Source: Nanosynbacter sp.
GTDB lineage: Bacteria; Patescibacteriota; Saccharimonadia; Saccharimonadales; Saccharimonadaceae
Direction of reading: 5' to 3'
Assembly: GCA_029975625.1 (NCBI GenBank)
Contig: JARKOR010000255.1
Coordinates: 1-13,430 of the forward strand
Length of the DNA: 13,430 nucleotides
The notes under the pieces are model-generated. The model was not told the DNA's origin. It did no database searches and worked only from the letters and a program-made list of their open reading frames with translations. This document shows, piece by piece, positions 9,801-13,430 of this stretch; position 1 is the stretch's first letter; every line of letters begins with the position of its first letter. Both the position numbers and the translations under genes were made by a program.

Positions 9801-12800
9801 TGGCCCAAATCGTCATTACCCCAAGTAATTATGGTGCCATCTTCTTTGAGGGCCAGAGAGTGCCATCCCCCGGCCGCTACCGCTATAACCCCGGACAACC
9901 CCTCGGGAACAGCCGTTTGGCCGAAATCGTTATAACCCCAGGCAACGACGGTGCCGTCGCTTCTAAGGGCAAGCGAGTGATCTCCGCCGGCTGCAACCGC
10001 AACCACTTCGGATAATCCCGAAGGTACATTAGTCTGACCTTGCACGCCATAGCCCCAGGCAAGGACCGTCCCATCGTCCTTCAGGGCGAGGGAGTGATTT
10101 CCTCCGGCGGCAATGGCGATCACCCCGGACAATCCGTCGGGAACAGCCGTTTGGCCGAAATCGTTATAACCCCAGGCGACGACAGTGCCGTCACTCTTCA
10201 GTGCAAGTGAATGATAACCCCCGGCCGCTACCGCTATAACCCCGGACAACCCCTCGGGAACAGCCGTTTGGCCGAAATCGTTATAACCCCAGGCAACGAC
10301 AGTGCCGTCACTCTTCAGTGCAAGTGAATGATACCCATCGGCTGCTACCGCTGTCACTCCGGACAAACCCACGGGGATAGCGGTTTGCCCAAAATAGTTA
10401 TCGCCCCAGGCAACGACTGAACCGTCATCTCTCAATGCTACATTGTGGCCGTACCCTGCCGCCACTCGCGTTACCAGTAAATTTCTGGAGATGATAAAGC
10501 TGCCATTCGTGATAGTTGCCGGATGTAGCTCTGAATTGAAGGTTGCGGACACATTGTCGGCGGCAACATTGACCGCATTCGGCAAGGGCGATACGCTGGT
10601 TACCGACAGGATGCCTTCGGTCCTGATGATGAGGGATTTATCCGCAGAGATCCCGTTAGCGTCCTTAAGCTGAAATGTCGGCATGTTGCTGCCGGCAATT
10701 GTCGGTGCGCCGCTTATGGTCCCGGTTGATGTATCCAGAGTGAGCCCCGACGGAAGTTTGCCCGCGGTTATCGCCCATGAATATGGTGGCCTGCCGGCAC
10801 TGGCGGTCAGGGTCTGGTTGTAAGGCGCGCCAATGTTGCCTGTCGCCAGACTTGCGGTGACTATAGTGGGGCGAGCATAATTGATTATGGTCAAAGCCCT
10901 GGTAGCCGTGCTGTTGTTTGCGTCCGTCACCTCTACGCTAAATGTGCAGCTTCCGACATCAGTCGGTATTCCGGTCATGGCTCCGTCAGCGTTGAGGCTC
11001 ACTCCGCCGGGAAGGCTTCCGTTGATAACTGCCCAAGAGTATGGGGGTGTACCGCCGCTGGCTGTCAGGGACTGACTATATGCAATGCCCGGATAGCCAT
11101 CCGCCAAGGTCAAGGTGGTTATGTTTACTGTCTTGGAATTTATTTGCAAGGTGAGCGCTTTGGTTACTGTCTTCTTGTTGGCATCCTTAACCTGGACAGT
11201 GAAGGTTTTCACCCCTACTGATGAGGGAGTGCCGCTGATGACTCCACTGCTCTTCAAGGACAGTCCCGAAGGAAGGCTGCCGCTCGTCTTTGACCAACTG
11301 TAGGGGGTCTTGCCGCCGCTGGCGGTCAATGTCTGGCTGTAAGCGAGACCGATATTGCCGTTTGGCAAAGCCGAAGTGGTGACTTGCAATGCAGTGGACG
11401 AGATCTTTGCAGTGCTCTCCGTCCCCACCTTTGACGAGAACGTCGCCGTCACGCTCTTAGCGGTATCCATGGTTACCCGGCAGGTTTCAATTCCTGAGCA
11501 TGCCCCCGCCCATCCTGAGAAACTTGAATTCCTGTCCGGCTCGGCGGTCAGGGTCACTATAGCCCCACGCTTGTAGGTTGCGCTGCCGGAATCGGCATCC
11601 CACTCAATCGTTCCTGTGTCAACAATAATTCTTCCAGCGCTGCCGGTCCTGTTGACGGTCAAAGGAACCGTTTGCCCGTCGCGGACCGGCCATACAAAGC
11701 TATTGAAGGATGTGTAATGATTCTCGATATCCGCTAATTTATCCCCGGTGAGCCTGAGGCCGCTCGGGCTGACATACCAGGCCTTGCCGGGTTTGCCCGT
11801 GACGTTGCTGGATGACCAGTAATGCTTGCGAATATTGATGAATCCGTGCGAGGTAAGCCAGAGAGGTGGATTGTCATCACCGTGGTTGACCAATGATACC
11901 AGCTCATTGCAACTGGGAAGTCGCCAGTCGGAGAAACCGAGGTATTTTTCCAGATTCAGTTTTTCCAGGTAGCTTTCGGCGTCCCCCCAGGAAACCGCTC
12001 CCTTCATGTCCGTGCCGGCATATCCGTAGTATGGGTCACGGGTTGCCATCAGGTTTGCGTCCCTGGCCCAGATCAGTCTGCTTAAATTGTCGGTAAGGGT
12101 CTGGTTACCGTTGTCGGTAAAACGTGGAACAGGCCAGATTGTCCCAATCCTCAATTCTCCATCCTGTCCCGTCCCGGCGCACGGCTGCGCGGTACCGTTT
12201 TCGCCGTGACAGGTGGTTTGTCCCGTTACGGGCAGATTAATTAATGACGGATCCGTTTGTCCGCCACGTACAGGCCAGACATAGCATTCGCCGGATTTCA
12301 GATGGTCTTTTATTGTACCGGCATTCAAGTCCAACACCCACGCGGTGTTAGGTTGCATGAGTCCGGTGCTTGAAGACCAATAAGGGTAAGCAGTTACATC
12401 GTCAAAACCTTGTTGTCTCAACCATGCCGGGATTCCGGTTTCTTCGTGGTAAGCCAGCGAGTAAAGCTCTTTCAGGTTCGGAAGCCTCCAATCATCGAAA
12501 CCCAGATAATTTTCAGCGTTGAGTTTCCTGATATATTCCAGCGCATGTTCCCATGTGACCGCACCGTCACCGCTTGTTGCGTCATTGTCGAACCCCGGAT
12601 CATGCCTCGAAATTGGGTTGGCGTTCTGCGACCATACCAAGCCCGTCAGACTATCCGTAACAGTGCCGTTGCCGTTATTGCTGAGTCGGGGATTCGGGTA
12701 CATCCGACCTTCCCTGATGTAGCCGGCATCGGTGATAGTGTAGTCGGGTTTCTGATCGTTTGTACGGTTAGAATTGGAATTGGCATGCGCACCGACAGAA

Positions 12801-12844
12801 TGCATTATCAACAGGAAAAGGACCGGGAATACAGTTTTATTCAT
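3878..12844 (-). CDS. Giant mosaic exported protein: DUF1566, putative-Ig, RCC1/BLIP-II-like propeller, regulatory-like and zincin-like domains
   Basis: 2988 residues, uninterrupted. The ATG has GGGAG 7 bp upstream. Signal peptide 1-21 is likely cut after AHA. Order of modules: DUF1566 at 57-198 and 237-391; divergent InlB-B-repeat-like module at 396-471 (GWAGACSG); putative-Ig repeats at 487-568, 574-655 and 659-741; Big_5-like half at 747-787; fourteen RCC1-type repeats at 791-1331; Big_5-like half at 1332-1392; putative-Ig repeats at 1396-1480, 1484-1567, 1572-1655 and 1657-1741; regulatory-like domain at 1744-1770 plus 2092-2148, with an insert at 1771-2091; regulatory-like domain at 2150-2230; Ig-like at 2234-2320; regulatory-like at 2323-2404; zincin-like region at 2406-2712 with HELMH at 2533-2537; glucodextranase-B-like Ig at 2715-2796; beta module to 2884; NTF2-like tail at 2885-2988. 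There is no LPXTG, lipobox or obvious transmembrane anchor after the signal peptide. Likely a large surface or secreted binding protein, perhaps a protease. It is the first gene of the operon. Confidence 0.9.
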   Translation of the reverse strand: MNKTVFPVLFLLIMHSVGAHANSNSNRTNDQKPDYTITDAGYIREGRMYPNPRLSNNGNGTVTDSLTGLVWSQNANPISRHDPGFDNDATSGDGAVTWEHALEYIRKLNAENYLGFDDWRLPNLKELYSLAYHEETGIPAWLRQQGFDDVTAYPYWSSSTGLMQPNTAWVLDLNAGTIKDHLKSGECYVWPVRGGQTDPSLINLPVTGQTTCHGENGTAQPCAGTGQDGELRIGTIWPVPRFTDNGNQTLTDNLSRLIWARDANLMATRDPYYGYAGTDMKGAVSWGDAESYLEKLNLEKYLGFSDWRLPSCNELVSLVNHGDDNPPLWLTSHGFINIRKHYWSSSNVTGKPGKAWYVSPSGLRLTGDKLADIENHYTSFNSFVWPVRDGQTVPLTVNRTGSAGRIIVDTGTIEWDADSGSATYKRGAIVTLTAEPDRNSSFSGWAGACSGIETCRVTMDTAKSVTATFSSKVGTESTAKISSTALQVTTSALPNGNIGLAYSQTLTASGGKTPYSWSKTSGSLPSGLSLKSSGVISGTPSSVGVKTFTVQVKDANKKTVTKALTLQINSKTVNITTLTLADGYPGIAYSQSLTASGGTPPYSWAVINGSLPGGVSLNADGAMTGIPTDVGSCTFSVEVTDANNSTATRALTIINYARPTIVTASLATGNIGAPYNQTLTASAGRPPYSWAITAGKLPSGLTLDTSTGTISGAPTIAGSNMPTFQLKDANGISADKSLIIRTEGILSVTSVSPLPNAVNVAADNVSATFNSELHPATITNGSFIISRNLLVTRVAAGYGHNVALRDDGSVVAWGDNYFGQTAIPVGLSGVTAVAADGYHSLALKSDGTVVAWGYNDFGQTAVPEGLSGVIAVAAGGYHSLALKSDGTVVAWGYNDFGQTAVPDGLSGVIAIAAGGNHSLALKDDGTVLAWGYGVQGQTNVPSGLSEVVAVAAGGDHSLALRSDGTVVAWGYNDFGQTAVPEGLSGVIAVAAGGWHSLALKEDGTIITWGNDDLGQTAAPEGLSDVIFIAGGDTHSIALKSNGELIVWGYDGMGQATVPVGLSATAAVAAGISHTLALKCDGTVRAWGGNEYGQAKVPEGLSDVTAISAAGDHSAALRSNGTVVAWGEGDDGQSTVPEGLTGVLAIAAGGYHTLALKNDSTVIGWGYNESGQASAPEDLSGVIAIAAGGFHSLALKTDGTVVTWGYNEYGQTSVPGGLSGVIAIAAGENHSIALRSDGTVVAWGNDEYGQTSVPEGLSGVIAIAAGGYHSLALKNDGTVIAWGYNEYGQTTVPEGLVGAVAVATGGYHTVVLKSDGALIGWGDNGLGQAATPISPYEPILDGSVSWEPATLTATFVPTAPMPAGASIKGLLSRGIKDLAGMRLTSDVSWSFTTAPLPLSISTSSLDDGYQGRIYNRRLSATGGITPYSWSIISGSLPDGLALNSVTGVITGKPNTTGCSTVTFQVRDASNTTASKTITLNVKTPFEIKTTTLADGYAATTYSQTLEAAGGQVPYSWSIASGSLPTGIILDSATGTISGTMPSTIGNSNVTIQVKDGNNSVVTKSFSISTLPLPQIQTNALPDGYVSIAFSQPIATSGGKMPYTYSLASGALPEGLTLSDSGVISGVPTTAGISTLTVQVTDANNKADIKSLTVNIHSTLVITSDNTHDGYAGFAYNQTLLANGGKPPFTWSVTDGALPEGLILSSEGIISGTPSLLGTSVFTVQVKDANNQTATKSFTIILTELGSISGTVTDMEHGTPLQGVTVTLNLSGITSKDPSDMLYSCYFSNLSASDYETVTTDDGARFRCTSPGGDYQYMTFRVRAPYGSNDSLTVRWVGTSVFSDDEYLAQAFVPTRSGSLTKVMFMDTGKSYNWNTGELIYVQLRSALDGGAENVLAESELKYISLITLHFCQDEFNFPIPVTLAAGQQYYLVIKGHYVDPPYFKHIYWTNGPAQANTPAFVRNNGIWNRIDSSLVFKTYIDDQPDVSGPAMGEPPYLRMVGDSQHILGISALNRTTGSREYGGTLIASSEGDAYPDGNYFIFTKGDSFLTIEKTVPAGATGYYDQNGWVEFIVENLSSPNGSLLTDQFSIAFSRTLTAISDANGFYTFPSLPDGNYTLTFEKPAYATTSENGALTPGHNINRNTGLVKLTPASLQGNITLSDNRLLAGVVVKVTDAVGTKSCVSDSQGNYIVNGIIPGNYTITFEGLGLTTRSESGVLSPGQTGVVSVVMSLATVTLNIVSPADGVLITSSPLTVTGTAQNADNVTVNITINGVVTIHSAAIINDSFAIAVPLSAGPVRIVAVASNQYGQSAEKSMTITFDPSGTIHGTVTDASNGLPISSVNVTVTDAVGIVYDASTDTDGRFNITGLSPGPASGKISKEGYLPHSFSRTIGQGEIVSMEISLATFAVRNLGDTGNVTVMEAAGTYDAKQTDGSINDQPRQAVAKEYFKSHGDLDFLVILSTFDYALPETDAQGFYLEVQNDIQGINRPVFDNSGSFGSPGRLQGTIDMGNVSSLAANPYGPKLDTTLTTLNHELMHRFGAYVRFMNPDNTLNTGLIGRDSAHWSYLLDGKGSLMYGNGWKDNGDGSFTSITAMSGFSPLDLYLMGMIPKEQVPPMLLIENPAIDKNQLPQPGATVTGTSRTVTIDEIIAAEGARIPDSTASQKKFKLGFVLLVRPGDDPSAALPAIETLRTAFAGRFAELTDGKGGIEDVPPILNVYIESPADGATITGPDVTVTGAFVNSTGAETGITVNGMPATVSGSRFIVNRVPLQEGQNTIAVTATDVNGLTATATRTVTSQPGHFLRIIPNVEAGAAPVDVYLRLDGSFIVSNPSISISGPVPVTLAQGSIPTEYTANLMVEGAYIVIASAEGPDGVTYTDSVMISVQSKSQLESLLRTRWENMRQAVFAGNIETALSHFVQSARGRFGLIFTDPSRRISARLTEINRIELFTATGKAAQAGAIRAESGGEYAYPLNFVKDERGVWKILGF
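3881..4192 (-). other. NTF2/SnoaL-like C-terminal tail of the giant protein
   Basis: Residues 2885-2988. The segment starts with a helix-like LESLLRTRWENMRQAVFAG and continues with an alternating strand pattern ending in DERGVWKILGF, the usual closing strand of NTF2-like cone folds (a W-x-I-x-x-F ending). No catalytic residues can be assigned. Its position at the extreme C-terminus of an exported protein could suit a secretion or anchoring signal, but this is inference. Confidence 0.5.
4193..4702 (-). other. Two Ig-like beta modules after the zincin-like region
   Basis: Residues 2715-2796 follow the glucodextranase-B-like Ig pattern: IESPADGATITGPDVTVTG, then VNGMPATVSGSRF, then LQEGQNTIAVTATDVNG. 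Residues 2797-2884 form a further beta-rich module (VDVYLRLDGSF through VTYTDSVMISV) with the rhythm of a PKD-like domain. The first has a relative earlier in the chain at 2234-2320 (IVSPADGVLITSSPLTVTG). These are spacer or binding domains with no enzymatic signature. Confidence 0.6.
4709..5629 (-). other. Zincin-like (HExxH) candidate metallopeptidase region in the giant protein
   Basis: Residues 2406-2712. LNHELMHRFGAY (2531-2542) contains HELMH with Glu2534 in the catalytic position, the standard HExxH motif of zinc metallopeptidases. It is preceded by DTTLTT and followed by an HW pair (H2563) that could supply the third ligand. SLMYGNGWKDNGDGSF comes next, and then SPLDLYLMGM (2598-2607), whose methionines sit where a Met-turn would be expected. 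Upstream, DLDFLVILSTFDY (2453-2465) looks like a core strand. The motif and its surroundings are seen directly. Peptidase activity and the third ligand are inferred, and no named MEROPS family is claimed. Confidence 0.6.
5633..7615 (-). repeat. Three carboxypeptidase-regulatory-like modules, the first one split
   Basis: Residues 1744-2404. Each module opens with a GxIxGTVTD-type strand (GSISGTVTDMEHGTPLQGV, LQGNITLSDNRLLAGV, GTIHGTVTDASNGLPISSV). Each later has a DxxGxY/F-type strand and a PxGNYT or GLSPG turn (SDANGFYTFPSLPDGNYT, SDSQGNYIVNGIIPGNYT, TDTDGRFNITGLSPG). The first copy is broken after NLSG (1770) and resumes at RTLTAISD (2093). An Ig-like domain (2234-2320) separates copies two and three. 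Modules of this fold usually act as structural or carbohydrate-contacting accessories. Confidence 0.78.
6572..7534 (-). other. About 320-residue insert inside the first regulatory-like domain
   Basis: Residues 1771-2091 lie between the two halves of one regulatory-like domain. The middle part (about 1835-1980) looks like the jelly-roll-like domain often annotated as choice-of-anchor: EYLAQAFVPTRSGSLTKVMF, then LIYVQLRSALDGGAENVLAES, then PVTLAAGQQYYLVIKG, and a closing strand near FKTYID. Residues 1981-2091 are a further beta-rich stretch ending QFSIAFS. Function unknown; a ligand-binding role is inference. Confidence 0.55.
7622..8659 (-). repeat. Second putative-Ig (He_PIG-like) array, four repeats
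   Basis: Residues 1396-1741 hold four repeats of about 84-88 residues. Each has DGY, then Y/F-x-Q-x-L near the start, a GG-x-x-PYSWS or PFTWS strand, SGSLPxGLxL or GALPEGL, a GxISGxP turn and VQVKDANN-type closing strands. They match the three repeats at residues 487-741 closely. Together they form a seven-repeat series interrupted by the Big_5-like domain and the propeller. They probably act as an extended stalk. Confidence 0.85.
8852..10474 (-). repeat. Fourteen tandem RCC1/BLIP-II-like repeats, 39 residues (117 bp) each
   Basis: Residues 791-1331. The repeat consensus is VAAGGxHSLALKSDGTVVAW, then GxNDFGQTxVPEGLSGVxA. Fourteen copies can be counted, and the repeat histidine falls at residues 800, 839, 878 and so on to 1307, always 39 apart, so there is not one insertion or deletion in the array. 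This is the RCC1-type beta-propeller repeat in its short bacterial form. The phrase WGDNxFGQTxVP followed by SGV and AxAAG also resembles the seven-bladed beta-lactamase inhibitory protein BLIP-II, recalled from memory. Fourteen is twice seven, so two propellers in tandem are likely. Such propellers bind proteins; the partner is unknown. Confidence 0.9.
9867..10333 (-). repeat. Near-identical DNA tracts within the propeller repeats
   Basis: An 83-bp tract at 9867-9949 is identical to 10218-10300. The offset is 351 bp, exactly three 117-bp units (units 5 and 2). Another tract of about 75 bp, near 10142-10216, matches 10259-10333 with a single difference, at a one-unit offset (units 3 and 2). 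Other units in the array differ at many silent sites. The pattern fits recent duplication or gene conversion among units 2, 3 and 5. Confidence 0.8.
10622..11386 (-). repeat. First putative-Ig (He_PIG-like) array, three repeats
   Basis: Residues 487-568, 574-655 and 659-741. Shared landmarks are GxxYxQxLTASGG or TASAG, PYSW, GSLPSGLSL or GKLPSGLTL, a GxISGxP or GAMTGIP turn and VKDAN or VTDANN. They are about 82 residues each and separated by short linkers. The array continues after the propeller with four further repeats. Confidence 0.85.
11432..11659 (-). other. Divergent InlB-B-repeat-like module
   Basis: Residues 396-471 of the giant protein. The pattern is LTVNRTGSAGRI, then RGAIVTLTAEP, SFSGWAGACSG, and TCRVTMDTAKSVTATFS at the end. 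These match the bacterial repeat often annotated as a divergent InlB B-repeat, which typically reads tltAxPxxGSxFxGWxGxCsG followed by a VTMdxxksVtAtF strand. The two cysteines at 449 and 455 could form a disulfide in the exported protein. Confidence 0.75.
11672..12676 (-). repeat. Two tandem DUF1566 modules at the N-terminus
   Basis: Residues 57-198 and 237-391. Both contain NGNxTxTDxLxxLxW, an ANxxxxRDP segment, GAVxW, YLGFxDWRLP, ELxSL, a YWSSS motif, an AWxxxxxxG strand and VWPVRxGQT. The linker holds two cysteines (TGQTTCHGENG, TAQPCAGTGQDGE), a style common in deltaproteobacterial DUF1566 proteins. The fold is related to C-type-lectin/formylglycine-type domains, so a surface binding role is plausible, but no ligand can be named. 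Confidence 0.85.
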
Positions 12845-12967
12845 GGATAAGCTCCCTTTGGAGGATGTGAGCTATGGGGTTCGTTTCGATTTTATAGGAT
12901 TGATGTTCACTTGTTTTTTTGAAGATGGCCGCCTCAATTTATAAAAATTATTAATTCAAAAAACGAA

Positions 12968-12996
12968 ATACTAGTATAACAAAATTTATGTGTCAA
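12968..12996 (-). promoter_or_regulatory. Sigma70-type promoter for the four-gene operon
   Basis: Read on the minus strand, TTGACA (12991-12996, a perfect -35) is followed by a 17-bp spacer and TAGTAT (12968-12973, 4 of 6 matches to the -10 consensus). Transcription would start near 12961 and give a leader of about 115 nt. The -10 lies in the perfect 10-bp palindrome ATACTAGTAT at 12968-12977, which could also serve as a repressor site or an opposing -10. Confidence 0.65.
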
Positions 12997-13084
12997 TATT
13001 TTATTAAATTAAAATTATGAAATTACTTGAGAGAACAAATGCCGTATTGCCTTGTCCGCCGCAACCTGCTAAAAAGAGACCTTT

Positions 13085-13110
13085 GTCCGCGGCGCCGGTC
13101 CGCCGCGGAC
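13085..13110 (+). promoter_or_regulatory. GC-rich hairpin in the DUF445 leader
   Basis: GTCCGCGGC (13085-13093) and GCCGCGGAC (13102-13110) are perfectly complementary across an 8-base loop. A small hairpin, CCCTT-CGCA-AAGGG at 13111-13124, follows immediately. There is no T run, so this is not an intrinsic terminator. It lies 46 bp before the DUF445 start and could affect mRNA stability or be a regulator site. A role is inference. Confidence 0.5.
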
Positions 13111-13156
13111 CCCTTCGCAAAGGGCTCGAAACCGAAACGGAAAACGAGGAGCGTTG

Positions 13157-13430
13157 ATGATCGACAAGAGACGTACCCTGAGGAAAAACAAGGCCCTGGC
13201 CGGCGGCATGATGGTGGTGGCCGCCATATTGTTCGTGGTCGCCCGATGGCACAAAGGGGCCGGCGGCTGGGAATGGGTCGGGGCGTTCGCCGAGGCCGCC
13301 ATGATCGGCGCCCTGGCCGACTGGTTCGCGGTGGTGGCCCTGTTCCGCCATCCCCTGGGGGTCCCAATCCCGCATACCGCCATCATCCCGAACAAGAAGG
13401 AGGCCATTGCCGACAGTCTGGCCGTGTTTA
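13157..13430 (+). CDS. DUF445 (YjiN-like) inner-membrane protein, 5' part only
   Basis: 91 residues are visible before the right edge cuts the gene. ATG at 13157-13159 has GAGGAG 5 bp upstream; the adjoining TTG is a possible but weaker start. A basic start ([17 protein letters not shown]) leads into a hydrophobic segment at about 16-29. The signature then reads [20 protein letters not shown], followed by [17 protein letters not shown]. This is characteristic of the DUF445 family, in which a conserved membrane hairpin precedes a long helical region. The function of the family is not established. The gene is divergent from the operon and probably unrelated to it. Confidence 0.9.
   Translation, partial: MIDKRRTLRKNKALAGGMMVVAAILFVVARWHKGAGGWEWVGAFAEAAMIGALADWFAVVALFRHPLGVPIPHTAIIPNKKEAIADSLAVF

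Larger units (their letters stand above)
8669..10606 (-). other. Big_5-like Ig domain split by the propeller insertion
   Basis: Residues 747-787 (VTSVSPLPNAVNVAADNVSA through NGSFIIS) match the first half of a Big_5-type bacterial Ig domain: a SPxxxAxxVxxxxxxxATF strand, then a TITNGSFxI strand. The second half lies at 1332-1392: GSVSWEPATLTATFVPTAPM, then GIKDLAGMRLTSDVSWSFTT. In ordinary members these halves follow one another directly. Here the fourteen-repeat propeller sits in the loop between them. Confidence 0.75.
12845..13156. other. AT-rich divergent intergenic region
   Basis: This 312-bp region lies between the starts of the giant gene (minus) and the DUF445 gene (plus). Bases 12930-13030 are almost all A and T, in sharp contrast to the GC-rich flanks. 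It contains the minus-strand promoter at 12968-12996, a leader of about 115 nt for the giant gene with its Shine-Dalgarno at 12852-12859, and a GC-rich hairpin at 13085-13110 on the DUF445 side. No good plus-strand promoter was found. No riboswitch consensus was recognised in either leader. Confidence 0.7.

Noticed and set aside
8852..10474. Possible CRISPR or intergenic satellite because of the regular 117-bp repeats
   Set aside because: The period is a multiple of three, the frame is open throughout, and the translation gives RCC1-type repeats; there are no unique spacers.
12845..12961. A riboswitch (for example of the cyclic-dinucleotide GEMM type) in the leader of the giant gene
   Set aside because: Such elements occur in Geobacter-like genomes, but the conserved core motifs and paired stems could not be found in this leader.
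13004..13407. Overlapping minus-strand open frames
   Set aside because: They are antisense to the DUF445 gene, Arg/Pro-rich and without motifs, as expected of shadows in GC-rich coding DNA.

Overview
The window holds a four-gene, minus-strand operon for exported proteins (about 309-12844), flanked by two plus-strand genes cut by the window edges: the 3' end of an Hsp20-type small heat-shock gene on the left and the 5' end of a DUF445 membrane protein on the right. The style of the proteins (paired DUF1566 modules with a Cys-containing linker, long putative-Ig arrays, carboxypeptidase-regulatory-like modules, a phospholipase-C-like protein ending its core in a YSAAILDYFF-type segment) resembles large secreted proteins of Geobacter-like Desulfuromonadota. 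This placement is inference from protein style, not from a marker gene.

Layout, left to right. 1-185: end of hsp20, followed by a strong intrinsic terminator at 223-252. 309-2792 (minus): an 827-residue secreted protein with a zinc-phospholipase-C/P1-nuclease-like N-terminal half and two duplicated beta modules behind it. 2808-3293 and 3283-3825 (minus): two tandem paralogous lipoproteins that overlap by 11 bp, in a strikingly AT-rich stretch. 3878-12844 (minus): a 2988-codon gene for a mosaic exported protein. 12845-13156: an AT-rich intergenic region with a good sigma70-type promoter for the operon (TTGACA, 17 bp, TAGTAT) and a GC-rich hairpin in front of the next gene. 13157-13430 (plus): start of the DUF445 gene.

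The giant protein runs, in order: signal peptide; two DUF1566 modules; a divergent InlB-B-repeat-like module; three putative-Ig (He_PIG-like) repeats; the first half of a Big_5-like Ig domain; fourteen RCC1/BLIP-II-like propeller repeats of exactly 39 residues each; the second half of the Big_5-like domain; four more putative-Ig repeats; a carboxypeptidase-regulatory-like domain split by a roughly 320-residue insert; a second such domain; an Ig-like domain; a third regulatory-like domain; a zincin-like region with an HELMH motif; two more beta modules; and an NTF2-like C-terminal tail. It therefore shows two separate cases of a domain nested inside another domain.

The short gaps (52 bp, an 11-bp overlap, 15 bp), the single convincing promoter and the uniform export signals suggest the four minus-strand genes are co-transcribed and act together at the cell surface. 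The proposed set is a giant modular binding protein with a possible protease domain, two outer-membrane-type lipoproteins and a possible zinc phosphoesterase. What they act on cannot be read from the sequence.
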